A stretch of 64,000 nucleotides of DNA from Bacillota bacterium (GTDB lineage Bacteria; Bacillota; DSM-12270; Thermacetogeniales; Thermacetogeniaceae). Made by a program: the position numbers and the translations under genes. Positions 46,549 through 54,226 of the stretch are shown piece by piece. The stretch is from assembly GCA_013177945.1 (NCBI GenBank), contig JABLXW010000004.1:91959-155958 (forward strand). The letters run 5' to 3'. The notes beneath the pieces were generated by a model. It saw only the letters and a program-made list of their open reading frames with translations. It did not search any database and was not told where the DNA came from. The number at the start of each line of letters is the position of its first letter. Positions within the stretch are counted from its first letter, which is position 1.

Positions 46549-47184
46549 TTATCCGGCGAACATCTGGGTGAACATCTTTCCGTAAGGCCCCCCGGATGCA
46601 ACCCCGATCCCGATCCGGGTGAACTCTGGATTCAAAATGTTGGCCCGGTGCCCGGGCGAGTTCATCAGGGCGCGGTGGGCCGCTTCAACGGCAGGCGCCC
46701 CGGCGAGGTTCTCCCCGGCGTACCGGTACTTCACGCCGGCCCGGTCCATCATCTCGAAAGGAGAACCGTACGTGGGAGAATAATGTCCGAAATACCCCTT
46801 GTCCACCATATCCTGACTCTTCAGGCGTGCCAGTTTCACCAGTTGATAATCGATGGCAAGGGGGTTGAGGCCGGCGCGGACGCGCTCCTGGTTGACCAGG
46901 TTGAACATTGCCCGCTCGTCCTGCGTGAGCCCTTGCAGGTCCGGCTGGGGCTGGGGCTGTGGCTGCGGCTGGGGTTGGGGCTGGGGTTGGGACCGGGGGC
47001 TGATCCGCACGATTTTGATCAGGTCATCTGGAAACACTTCCCGCAAAATCTTCATCAAAACCGCGTCACTTAATTTGCCCTGGTAGTAGACCACCCGCGT
47101 TGCTGCAAAAGCCGGGAGGGAGAGAATTCCCAAAAAGAAACTGAAGAGAAGCAAATAAACAACCAGATGAACCTTCCTCCGCAT
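46549..47184 (-). CDS. Secreted CAP-domain protein with Gln-Pro repeat
   Basis: 211 residues. A signal peptide is clear (LVVYLLLFSFFLGILSLPAF, then AATR). A helical segment (VVYYQGKLSDAVLMKILREV) leads to an eight-fold Gln-Pro repeat (about 65-82). The CAP domain follows (85-211): LVNQERVRAGLNPLAIDYQL, KSQDMVDKGYFGHYSPTYGS, YAGENLAGAP, NSPGHRANILNPEFTRIGIG. CAP proteins of spore-formers include coat proteins and YkwD-type secreted proteins. It is related to the protein at 4545 but has the fuller GHRANILN motif. Its own terminator follows. Confidence 0.88.
   Translation of the reverse strand: MRRKVHLVVYLLLFSFFLGILSLPAFAATRVVYYQGKLSDAVLMKILREVFPDDLIKIVRISPRSQPQPQPQPQPQPQPQPDLQGLTQDERAMFNLVNQERVRAGLNPLAIDYQLVKLARLKSQDMVDKGYFGHYSPTYGSPFEMMDRAGVKYRYAGENLAGAPAVEAAHRALMNSPGHRANILNPEFTRIGIGVASGGPYGKMFTQMFAG
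46947..46999 (+). repeat. G-rich hexanucleotide repeat (Gln-Pro codons), G-quadruplex motif
   Basis: Imperfect tandem six-base units of type GGGGCT, coding for Gln-Pro on the minus strand. The plus strand carries GGGG runs at 46971, 46977 and 46983, GGG at 46989 and GGGGG at 46995, separated by 2-3 bases. This fits a stable G-quadruplex on the strand used as template for the CAP gene. Confidence 0.75.
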
Positions 47185-47361
47185 CCTGAGTTCCCCTTTC
47201 CTGGTAAAATTGCGCTCTCATTGTACCGCCAAACCTCATTTCAGGGCAAAGTTGTTATTCCGCTGCCAACTCCAGGTAGAGGAAAATAGACAGGCCGGGC
47301 CAGTTTTTCAGGAATTTTTCACAATAATTAGGGGCTCTGGAATAATTTAGGGATTCCAGTC

Positions 47362-47733
47362 CTAATCCTCCTCAGGATTCGATTTCTGCGTCCCGCTCTG
47401 CAGGGGCTCCCTTTCCCGTGCCTGCTGATGCTCGAGGCCCTCGTTAAAGCCGACCCCAAACCCGACATCGTAACCCTTCAGGTACCCCTGCTCCCAACCC
47501 TGGTTGAACAAACTGTCAACCTCCTTTTTTCCCTTCTGGTAGCCGCTTTCGAATCCGGCAAGGTACCCCTGGCGCCGGCCCTGCTTGAACCCGCTTTCAT
47601 AACCCTTAGCAGCCCCTAATTTATAAGCCTTCGCAAAGCCGTCTGCGTAGCCGTCCGCGTAGCCGCGGTCGTACCCGTCTCCGTAAACGTGATCCAGGAT
47701 GTGCTTTTTGCCGTCCCCAGCCATGCCCACCAT
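47362..47733 (-). CDS. Gly-Tyr GX3-repeat protein (Yae1-like motif)
   Basis: 123 residues from ATG 47733 (AAAGGAGG five bases upstream). Residues 17-70 have Gly nearly every fourth position, mostly followed by Tyr or Phe: GDGYDRGYADGYADGFAKAY, then KGYESGFKQGRRQGYLAGFE. A second run lies at 78-100 (GWEQGYLKGYDVGFGVGFNE). This is the deca-GX3 pattern of eukaryotic Yae1/Lto1, which form helical hairpins; similar repeats occur in uncharacterised bacterial proteins. No Cys or membrane helix. It follows the phosphohexomutase gene by 17 bases, probably in one operon. Function unknown. Confidence 0.7.
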   Translation of the reverse strand: MVGMAGDGKKHILDHVYGDGYDRGYADGYADGFAKAYKLGAAKGYESGFKQGRRQGYLAGFESGYQKGKKEVDSLFNQGWEQGYLKGYDVGFGVGFNEGLEHQQAREREPLQSGTQKSNPEED

Positions 47734-47750
47734 GCCTGCCTCCTTTAAGA

Positions 47751-49178
47751 TTACTTTACATGCCTATCATGCCGTCCTTGGGCGCAAGAGGGTAAAAGTT
47801 TCCGCACGCTTCGCAAAATTTCCTTTGTTTTGCGCGCGCTGCTGCTTTCGGCATAGACGCACAGCAGCGGTTCCGTCCCCGAAGCGCGCAGGAGCACCCA
47901 CCCGTGCTTGCCCAGCCGGAATTTGATCCCATCCAGGGTCTCTACCGCGGTTACCCTGAAGCGCCCCAGGGAGTCCGGAAAATCTCGCGCCAGGGCGTGG
48001 TAGCACTCCTTTAGTTCCGGCGTCAGAGGCAAATCCAAACGCTGGTAATAATGCGGCCCGAGAAGTTCGTGAACCTCCCCGACCATTTCCGAAAGAGAAA
48101 GATTTCTTGCAGCCAGAGCGTCGAGGAGGAGAAGGCCCGCAACCGTCCCGTCCCGCTCCGGAATGTGATTGCGAACCCCTAATCCGCCGCTTTCTTCGCC
48201 GCCGAGAAGCAGTTCCTCTTCCAAAAACAGCCGGGTAATGTGCCTGAACCCAACCGGGGTCACGTGGATGCGGCGCTCGTAGGTCCGCGCCAGTTTATCC
48301 AGCATCTCCGTGGTTGCAATCGTTTTTGCAAAATCCCCGGGCCAGTGGCGCTCCTCCACAAGGTGGCGGGCAATGATTGCCATTACATGGTGAGGTTCGA
48401 TAAAATTGCCGTTTCGATCCACAACCCCCAGTCTGTCACCGTCGCCATCCAGGGCCAAACCCAGATCTGCCCGGTGCTCCCGGACCGCCACCACCAGGGG
48501 CCCCAGATTCCTGGCTACAGGCTCGGGGGGAATCCCATCAAAGCCGGGGTTATAGCCGGTGCGAATTTCCAGGCAGGGAATCCCGCAGCGCCGCAGGAGA
48601 GAAGAAAGATACCCCTGCCCGGCCCCGTACATGCTGTCCACCACAACCCGGAACCCGCTCCGGGCAAGACTGCTCCCATCCACAAGGGTCAGCACCCGGG
48701 GGAGGTAGGTGGCAGCCGGGTGAAATTCGTGGATCTCGCCGCGGCCGCCTTTCTCCTCTGAATCTCCGAAGGAAATGCGGTCTGCAATGTCATCCAGCAT
48801 CTCTTTTAAGGCCGGCCCCCCGTGGGGGCCCTTGATCTTGATGCCGTTGTAAACAGGGGGATTATGGCTTGCCGTCACCACCAGCCCTGCCGCCGCCCGT
48901 AAAACTTTCACACTGTATGAAATCACAGGGCTGGGCGCCGGTTCCCGCGCCAGGAAAACCTCGATTCCGGAGGAGGCCAGCACCCGGGCGGCCTCCTGGG
49001 CGTACTCCCGGGAGAGAAATCTCGTGTCATAACCCACGACAACACCCCTCCTTCCTTTGCCGTGGGCGAGAAGAAATGCAGCAAGGGCCCGGATCACAGC
49101 CCGGAGGTTGGCGAAAGTAAACGACTCGCTGATCACTCCCCGCCATCCTTCGGTGCCGAATTTTATCTCCACGCTCAC
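47751..49178 (-). CDS. Phosphoglucomutase/phosphomannomutase family protein
   Basis: 475 residues, full length for alpha-D-phosphohexomutases. The phosphoserine loop is VVTASHNPPVYNGIKIKGPH (about 98-117). The metal loop ALDGDGDRLGVVDRNG lies near 240. Sugar-binding GGEESGG is near 325. The phosphate-binding RASGTEPLLCVYAES lies near 430. Substrate (glucose-, mannose- or glucosamine phosphate) is not decided by these motifs. The N-terminus KFGTEGWRGVISESFTFANL is that of the two-domain clostridial type often annotated as phosphoglucomutase. Confidence 0.93.
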   Translation of the reverse strand: MSVEIKFGTEGWRGVISESFTFANLRAVIRALAAFLLAHGKGRRGVVVGYDTRFLSREYAQEAARVLASSGIEVFLAREPAPSPVISYSVKVLRAAAGLVVTASHNPPVYNGIKIKGPHGGPALKEMLDDIADRISFGDSEEKGGRGEIHEFHPAATYLPRVLTLVDGSSLARSGFRVVVDSMYGAGQGYLSSLLRRCGIPCLEIRTGYNPGFDGIPPEPVARNLGPLVVAVREHRADLGLALDGDGDRLGVVDRNGNFIEPHHVMAIIARHLVEERHWPGDFAKTIATTEMLDKLARTYERRIHVTPVGFRHITRLFLEEELLLGGEESGGLGVRNHIPERDGTVAGLLLLDALAARNLSLSEMVGEVHELLGPHYYQRLDLPLTPELKECYHALARDFPDSLGRFRVTAVETLDGIKFRLGKHGWVLLRASGTEPLLCVYAESSSARKTKEILRSVRKLLPSCAQGRHDRHVK

Positions 49179-49379
49179 CCTCCCCCCGCGGGCAAGAGTT
49201 CAGCTCAAAAAACTTGAATTGCCAGGCCGCGCATCAATTTCCCTGGCAAGAGCGGCGCCGCAGTGTTGCGGGAAACCGGTTCCAAGGGAAAGCTTGCGTC
49301 GTCTTTTTTACCAGGATATGCCTAACCAGAATAAATGGTGATCCAAGAGAAAAGAGCAGCTTCATATCCGGCTCTCTCT

Positions 49380-49823
49380 TTAAAAAATGCCCCTTCCCTG
49401 CCGCTTCTCCTGAGGATATTCTGCTTTCGGCTTGCCGCCCTCTCCTCCCTCTCCCCCTCCCCCTTTACCCCCTCCGGCAAGGGAAAGAAGCGAACCAAGC
49501 AGCTGGGGGTTGATCTTTTTCCCCTGCTTCTGAAGCAGGTTGAGGAGAAGTTCAGGGCCTGCCTTCCCCCCTTCTGCGAACAGGCCGGCCAGGGTCTCAA
49601 TCAGGCCGCCGCTTAAAAGGCTTCCACCTCCCGTCCTGGCCATCGCAACCCCCTGGCTGTTCTGGACCAGATTCAGAATACTGAAAAGGTTGAAAAGGGA
49701 AAGCAGGGCCACGATACCTGAAATATCCATCCGCTTTTCCTCGAGGCTTATAAGCACCCGTGCCAGCAAAGAAAATAAGCTGGCTTCCTGAGCTTCCGGG
49801 GCAGGCCCCTGTTCCTGGGACAA
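49380..49823 (-). CDS. Hypothetical protein with Gly-rich tail
   Basis: About 147 residues from TTG 49823, ten bases after GGAGG; the frame is open to 49967 but the extra 48 residues have no ribosome site. A hydrophobic helical middle (ISGIVALLSLFNLFSILNLV) is followed by helices (LIETLAGLFAEGGKAGPELL, LLNLLQKQGKKINPQLLGSL) and a Gly/Glu-rich tail. The pattern of short hydrophobic helices plus a Gly-rich end is common in uncharacterised sporulation-associated proteins of Clostridia. Not recognised. It lies between the phosphohexomutase and a YbaB-like gene on the same strand. Confidence 0.5.
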   Translation of the reverse strand: MSQEQGPAPEAQEASLFSLLARVLISLEEKRMDISGIVALLSLFNLFSILNLVQNSQGVAMARTGGGSLLSGGLIETLAGLFAEGGKAGPELLLNLLQKQGKKINPQLLGSLLSLAGGGKGGGGEGGEGGKPKAEYPQEKRQGRGIF

Positions 49824-50048
49824 AACGATCACTCCTCCCAATAATTTAGTCAGCCAGCGCCTCCTTAACAAAAAATAACAGGAAAAACGCGCTTGCCTAT
49901 ATATTGTATTCGGAAGCTCATCCAGTGACTCACCAGGCTTCATCAAGCAGAGCCTTATTAAATCCATCTTTCACAGGGGAAGGCGAGCTTGTTGCCATCA
50001 TCTGGCAAAAGAAGAAGGCCCTTAATCAAGGCCGCTCCTCCCGGCAGT

Positions 50049-50363
50049 TCAGGGTATGATAAAATCCTCAGGCCAGGGGATGTTCCCCACCAGCTTTTTC
50101 AGCTCTGTTTTCAGCAGTTCGCGTGCTTCGCTCAAGGCCATGTTGGTAGCGTCAAGCACCATTTTTTCCAGTTTCCCAATATCCTCCGCGGCACGCGGGC
50201 TGATGGAAACCCGGATCACCCGCTGCTTCCCGCTCATGAGGACTCTGACCGCACCGCCTCCGGCGCTCCCCTCCACCGTTTTCTGCTCAAGCTGCTTAAT
50301 CACCTTGGACATAACCGACTTCAGCAAGGAATCCGTCAGGCCCAGGGTCTCCTCTCCGGTCAC
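50049..50363 (-). CDS. YbaB/EbfC-family protein, divergent paralogue
   Basis: 104 residues from GTG 50363, six bases after GGGGGG; the ATG at 50369 abuts that site. The family core is visible: KQLEQKTVEGSAGGGAVRVL, MSGKQRVIRVSISPRAAEDI, then KLEKMVLDATNMALSEAREL. YbaB dimers bind DNA and usually lie beside recR/dnaX. This copy lies among sporulation-type small genes and ends in a distinct VGNIPWPEDFIIP tail, so it is probably a specialised paralogue. Confidence 0.8.
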   Translation of the reverse strand: MTGEETLGLTDSLLKSVMSKVIKQLEQKTVEGSAGGGAVRVLMSGKQRVIRVSISPRAAEDIGKLEKMVLDATNMALSEARELLKTELKKLVGNIPWPEDFIIP

Positions 50364-50518
50364 AACCATCCCCCCTCAAAGGTAAAGAGCCACGCTGAAA
50401 CGAGCGCGGCCTGTTTCTGCCCTTAACACAGTATGCAGCACAGAAAGGAAGGGTTCCCCGCAAGATTGATCGATCATATGTTATAACACAAAGCTTCAAG
50501 ATTCCGGGGCGAAAAAAG

Positions 50519-50809
50519 ATGGCTTTCCAGCATGATGAAATTACCCTCGTTATTGCAAACGTAAAGATCGAGGTGCGGCGCACCAGCTCTCTCCCTGTTC
50601 CCCATGAGGTAACGGTGGTTATTCCCCGGGCCGAACTCAGGCGGCGGCGCTACTCCGAAGGAAAGCTGATCGAGGAAGATGAGGCAATTCTCAACAGCAT
50701 CACCATCGTCCACGCGCCCCGCCACCCTCCGGCCGGGGCCGGCGCCCCTCCGGCGCGAAAGGAGGACCCCGCGCGTGCCACCTGGAAATTCACAAAAAAG
50801 AAGGGGTGA
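50519..50809 (+). CDS. Hypothetical small basic protein
   Basis: 96 residues from ATG 50519, which has GGGGCGAAAAAAG upstream. A beta-rich first half (DEITLVIANVKIEVRRTSSL, PHEVTVVIPRAELRRRRYSE) contrasts with a Pro/Ala/Lys-rich tail that is probably disordered. The only plus-strand gene in this stretch, divergent from the YbaB-like gene. Not recognised. The next gene on the opposite strand ends 20 bases after its stop. Confidence 0.5.
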   Translation: MAFQHDEITLVIANVKIEVRRTSSLPVPHEVTVVIPRAELRRRRYSEGKLIEEDEAILNSITIVHAPRHPPAGAGAPPARKEDPARATWKFTKKKG

Positions 50810-50829
50810 GGGGCGGGCCCCGGGTGCTG

Positions 50830-51177
50830 TTACGGGGAAAGCCCCGGCTCCTGCAGGGGCGGAAGCTGTTCGGGCTTCTCCCCGGCTTCCGCAACAGCCT
50901 CGCCGCCCCCCGGCAGATCCGCCAGGAGCAGCAAGATCAAAATCAAGAAAAGGGCGAAGGGGTTGGTGCTCGCCTCTTTCTCCGCCGCCAGCATTTTAAA
51001 CTCTTTTTCTAACCCGAAAAACCCGAAGGCGTCAAGCGTCTTCTGGGCCGGTTCGCTGGCAAGGAGTTCCAGTAAACTTTCCAGGCAGGCGACACACCCG
51101 TTTCCCCGGGGGCCCAGGTATGGTCGAAAACTTTGGATGACCTGAAAGGCGCGCTCATCAATCGCAGTGCTGGCCAC
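50830..51177 (-). CDS. Hypothetical protein with FALFLILILLLL hydrophobic segment
   Basis: 115 residues from GTG 51177 (AAGGAGGGATC upstream). A helical N-terminal domain with a Cys pair (GNGCVACLESLLELLASEPA, FGFFGLEKEFKMLAAEKEAS) leads to a hydrophobic segment near 70-85 (NPFALFLILILLLLADLPGG) and a Glu/Pro-rich tail. The hydrophobic segment closely matches the two tiny proteins encoded just upstream at 51271-51342 and 51388-51483, so the three share an origin or a targeting role. Probably membrane-attached. Confidence 0.6.
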   Translation of the reverse strand: MASTAIDERAFQVIQSFRPYLGPRGNGCVACLESLLELLASEPAQKTLDAFGFFGLEKEFKMLAAEKEASTNPFALFLILILLLLADLPGGGEAVAEAGEKPEQLPPLQEPGLSP

Positions 51178-51270
51178 GTCGATCCCTCCTTTTTTGATGG
51201 AGCAATCAATCAGAGAGGGAAGGCCACACCGGAGGCTCCGGCGTGGCCTTAGCCAGAATACATCCGCTCG

Positions 51271-51342
51271 TCAATCACTGAGAAGGAGCAGGATCAAAAT
51301 CAGAAATACAACAAACGCTCTCCTGTCGCTAAGCAAATCCAT
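51271..51342 (-). CDS. 23-residue hydrophobic small protein
   Basis: ATG 51342 follows GAAAGGGGGC with good spacing. The protein reads as a charged head (MDLLSDRRA) and a hydrophobic tail (FVVFLILILLLLSD), like YjcZ-type small sporulation proteins. A very similar ORF lies 45 bases upstream. A stable stem AAGGCCAC (51220-51227) / GTGGCCTT (51243-51250) follows its stop, without a strong T-run. Supported by ribosome site plus paralogy, not by length. Confidence 0.65.
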   Translation of the reverse strand: MDLLSDRRAFVVFLILILLLLSD

Positions 51343-51387
51343 GCGCAAAGCCCCCTTTCTAAGGACGATCATCCCTATCCAAAACTT

Positions 51388-51483
51388 TTAAAGATTGTCG
51401 CCAAGCAGCAGAAGAACCAGAATTAAAAACACCAAAAAAGCCCTGCGGTCACCGAGCCTGCTTCCACCAAGCGCTTCAGCCAT
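51388..51483 (-). CDS. 31-residue hydrophobic small protein
   Basis: ATG 51483 follows GAAGGGGG by eight bases. The sequence MAEALGGSRLGDRRAF then LVFLILVLLLLGDNL has the same layout (SD/GD-RRAF, then a Leu-rich helix, then Asp) as the 23-residue neighbour. The RRAF junction and FLIL-x-LLLL core are shared. It is probably a membrane peptide made in sporulation, judging by similarity to YjcZ-type proteins. Confidence 0.65.
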   Translation of the reverse strand: MAEALGGSRLGDRRAFLVFLILVLLLLGDNL

Positions 51484-51589
51484 TCAGAAAACCCCCTTCA
51501 CAAGTTTCATCCTGCCGGACTTAAGACGGAATGCAACTTCCGCCCTGAGCGTCCTTTAACAGGATATGTCTTGCAAAAGATAAATGTTA

Positions 51590-52471
51590 CTATCTCAAAA
51601 GCTCGATAAGAGAAGGAAGGGCCTGGAGCGCGGCCGTTCTGCCGCTCTCCAGAAGGGCAGGGATCTGTTCAAAATCACCCAACCCCGCGCTTGCAGCAGG
51701 AGGATTAATGACGAGATCCGCATGGGTCAAGTCTCTTTTTGCGCCCTGCCTGGCCATGATGTTGATCCCCCACAAAATCACCTGCACGATGCTTTCCGGT
51801 TCGGGGGCCGGCTCCCGGGAGCCCAGGCTCACTGCCGCCACCACCTCCGCCCCCAGCAGGCGCGCCAGGGGAGCGGGAACCATCTCAACCAGCCCCCCAT
51901 CCGCCAGGAGCAGGCCCCGGTAAGGAACCGGATCGAAAACACCCGGGATCGCGGTGCTGGCGCGCACCGCCACTCCCAGGGGAGCATCTTTCAGGAAAAC
52001 CGACCCGGGAACAGGCTTCCCCGGAGGCCTGTTGGTAAAAACGACGCGGTTTCCCGTGAGCAGGTCCGCAGCCACCAGGCCCAGGGGAAGCAGGATCTGG
52101 CCGAGATTTCTTCTCCCTGCAGCCCCGTGAACGTAGCGGGCAATTTTCGCCCCGCTGAGCAGGCCGCGCGGGAGGAGCTGGAAGAACCGCACCAGATCGA
52201 AGAGGTTTTGGATCAGGAGGAGCAGAAAAGTGCCCGGGGTAAAATTGCAGGCAAAAAGGTCTTCTCTCCGCAGCTTTAAGGCCATTTCGCGCATCCTGGC
52301 CGGGCCGATCCCGGCGGCGTAGAAGGCGGCCACCAGGCTCCCCGCGCTGGTTCCGGTGACAATTCCGGGCCTGATTCCGTTCTCTTCTAAAACTTCGAGG
52401 ACGCCGATGTGGGAGATCCCCAGCAGCCCCCCGCCCCCAAGAGCCAGACCGAGGAGCTTCCTTCCCTTCAT
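51590..52471 (-). CDS. Patatin-like phospholipase (RssA/YlbK-like)
   Basis: 293 residues. Oxyanion loop LALGGGGLLGISHIGVL is near residue 10, the nucleophile is in GTSAGSLVAAFYAAG (Ser about 42), and the catalytic Asp in LLLADGGLVEMVP (about 195). A hydrophobic insertion (TFLLLLIQNLFDLVRFFQLL) may give membrane contact. It is a likely acyl-ester hydrolase of membrane lipids. The ATG overlaps the stop of the protease gene upstream (ATGA), so the two are coupled. Confidence 0.9.
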   Translation of the reverse strand: MKGRKLLGLALGGGGLLGISHIGVLEVLEENGIRPGIVTGTSAGSLVAAFYAAGIGPARMREMALKLRREDLFACNFTPGTFLLLLIQNLFDLVRFFQLLPRGLLSGAKIARYVHGAAGRRNLGQILLPLGLVAADLLTGNRVVFTNRPPGKPVPGSVFLKDAPLGVAVRASTAIPGVFDPVPYRGLLLADGGLVEMVPAPLARLLGAEVVAAVSLGSREPAPEPESIVQVILWGINIMARQGAKRDLTHADLVINPPAASAGLGDFEQIPALLESGRTAALQALPSLIELLR

Positions 52472-53472
52472 GCCATGTCCACACCCAGTTTATCCAGCAC
52501 CAGGTGAATGGGATTGCAGACCGAATAGTCGTTCGAACCTGCAAAAAGGAGCCCCACAGCCCGGTTTTCCAGGTCCAGGACGAGGGAGCCGCTGTCTCCC
52601 GGCGCGGACTTCAGTTCTGCCATGATCTGCTCCTGAAAACGGACGACATCGGAACTGTGCCCCATCGTCACGTTCAGGGTTACCCGGACGGCGGTCACCC
52701 GCCCCTGAGTCAGGCCCGTTGTGCGCCCGCTTTTTTTCACCTGCAGGCCCGGCTGCACCTCCCCAACTCCGGCCACCCTGCCCACTTCCAAGATCTCCGG
52801 GGTGATCAGGCCGGCATCAAGGGGCCGGGCCACCGCGCAGTCGACAAAGTTCACCATCCCGCGCCTTTCCAGGCGCAGGCGGTACTGGGGACGGAAGGCC
52901 TGAATCACCGCATTTGCCGCCCTTACTCCCAGGGCCGCAAAGTTGCACTCAACATCCTTGCTGTACCGGTAAATGGGAACAAAGCGCTCCAGGCGCCCGA
53001 TGATGTCGTCCTCGGTGCCCCCATCATAGCTGCCGGGCTGGTAAACGGGGTCGCCCACCTGTGCCCTTCCGTCCTCTCCATCGGAGGCATTGGCAAGCAC
53101 GTGGTTGTTGGATAAGATCAGAAGCGCCCCGCTTTCCCGGTCTCGTACCACCGCACCGAAGGTTCCGGCCGTAACTTTGTAATGACCGACGCTTACACCC
53201 GGAGGGGCGGGCCGGAACTTTTCCGTTCGCCCCAAAAAGCGGACCTCCCCGACTTCGATGACATCGGTGGGAACCCGTCCAATCCGCTTCGGGATCACCT
53301 GATCCACCCCCAGCGCCCCGGCGGGAACCTTTTTCTCCACAAAAAAAATAACGGCCAGCTCGTCCGTATCCTGCTGGCCTTTCCTCTTGCGACCGATGCC
53401 CACTCCGATCACATTTGGGAGCTCCGTATAGCGCCGCCTGGCTATATCCAGCGAACGGTATAATCTCCGCAT
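52468..53472 (-). CDS. Trypsin-like serine protease (Nal1-like)
   Basis: 334 residues without signal peptide. N-terminal region RYTELPNVIGVGIGRKRKGQ. Catalytic features of a chymotrypsin fold: His in LLILSNNHVLANASDGED (about 130), a candidate Asp in FVDCAVARPLDAG (about 215) and nucleophile Ser in SAPGDSGSLVLDLENRAVGL (about 298). It resembles the Nal1-type predicted proteases. The closing CNPIHLVLDKLGV is typical of these proteins. The substrate is unknown. It is first of a two-gene unit with the patatin gene, and divergent from the DUF134 cluster. Confidence 0.8.
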   Translation of the reverse strand: MRRLYRSLDIARRRYTELPNVIGVGIGRKRKGQQDTDELAVIFFVEKKVPAGALGVDQVIPKRIGRVPTDVIEVGEVRFLGRTEKFRPAPPGVSVGHYKVTAGTFGAVVRDRESGALLILSNNHVLANASDGEDGRAQVGDPVYQPGSYDGGTEDDIIGRLERFVPIYRYSKDVECNFAALGVRAANAVIQAFRPQYRLRLERRGMVNFVDCAVARPLDAGLITPEILEVGRVAGVGEVQPGLQVKKSGRTTGLTQGRVTAVRVTLNVTMGHSSDVVRFQEQIMAELKSAPGDSGSLVLDLENRAVGLLFAGSNDYSVCNPIHLVLDKLGVDMA

Positions 53473-53623
53473 CTTTCTTCCCCTCCCCTAATTTCAAGGT
53501 CGATTCAGTATATTCAGGGAGGAGTTTCTTTGGTGCCTCTGCTCCTCCAGCCCCCCGCTTTCCTCCTGCCGCGCCTCCCCATGGAGAAGCCGTAGAAGTT
53601 TTTCCTGGTGTTCAGGCAGGGGC

Positions 53624-53653
53624 TTGCATATCTGCTTCAGGATGTGGTATATT
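53624..53653 (+). promoter_or_regulatory. Promoter of the DUF134-NifX cluster
   Basis: TTGCAT (53624-53629), 18 bases, TATATT (53648-53653). Transcription should begin near 53660, immediately before the palindrome at 53663. Confidence 0.55.
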
Positions 53654-53662
53654 TAAAACAGA

Positions 53663-53680
53663 AATGGGCATATGCCCATT
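53663..53680. promoter_or_regulatory. 18-bp perfect palindrome, probable operator
   Basis: AATGGGCATATGCCCATT reads the same on both strands. It covers the predicted transcription start region and the ATG at 53672. It is the likely binding site of a dimeric regulator, most simply the DUF134 helix-turn-helix protein it precedes or the Fur-family protein after it. Confidence 0.65.
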
Positions 53681-54205
53681 ACAGACGAGGTGGTTGCCAT
53701 TCCCAGGAGAAGGAGAAGAAGATGGGTGCAGTTCCTGCCCCGGGAAACGTTTTACAAACCTGCAGGTGTTCCCCTGCGGGAGCTGGACGAAGTGCATTTA
53801 ACCCTCGAAGAGCTGGAAGCGATTCGCTTAAAGGATCTGGAGGGCCTCGATCAAGAAGACTGCGCTGCCCAGATGAGAATCTCCCGCACTACCTTCCAGC
53901 GCATTCTCTACGCGGCCCGCACGAAAATCGCGGAAGCGCTCGTGCTGGGAAAGGCGATCCGAATTGAGGGAGGTGATTTCGAGGTGCCTCAAGCGCGAAG
54001 GTTCAAGTGCATCTCCTGCGGGCATGAGTTCGAAGTGCCTTTCGGAACAGGCCAGAGAGGCATGGATCTCGCCTGTCCCAGCTGCGGCAAGGGACCGGTC
54101 TACAGGGTCGGCGGGGGGATGCCGGGAGGTTTCGGAGGTGGTCCAGGCGGCCCTGGCGGCGGTGCAGGAAGAGGGAGGCGCTTCCGCGGCGGCCAGCAAT
54201 CTTAA
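53672..54205 (+). CDS. DUF134-family helix-turn-helix protein with zinc ribbon
   Basis: 177 residues. A DUF134 domain spans 10-110: [60 protein letters not shown] (HTH) and [21 protein letters not shown] zinc ribbon follows (CISCG near 115, CPSCGKG near 140), then a Gly/Arg-rich tail. DUF134 genes typically accompany NifX- and Mrp-type genes in anaerobes and are presumed regulators. ATG 53672 lies inside the palindrome and has no ribosome site; GTG 53687 is an alternative start. Confidence 0.88.
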   Translation: MPITDEVVAIPRRRRRRWVQFLPRETFYKPAGVPLRELDEVHLTLEELEAIRLKDLEGLDQEDCAAQMRISRTTFQRILYAARTKIAEALVLGKAIRIEGGDFEVPQARRFKCISCGHEFEVPFGTGQRGMDLACPSCGKGPVYRVGGGMPGGFGGGPGGPGGGAGRGRRFRGGQQS

Positions 54206-54226
54206 ACTTTCAGAATCCCTGGAGTG

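Noticed and set aside
46930..47000. Short tandem repeat as a CRISPR array
   Set aside because: The six-base units have no spacers and encode an in-frame Gln-Pro linker.
53608..53967. 119-codon frame beginning upstream of the DUF134 gene
   Set aside because: It is a shifted frame over the DUF134 domain and lacks its own family features.
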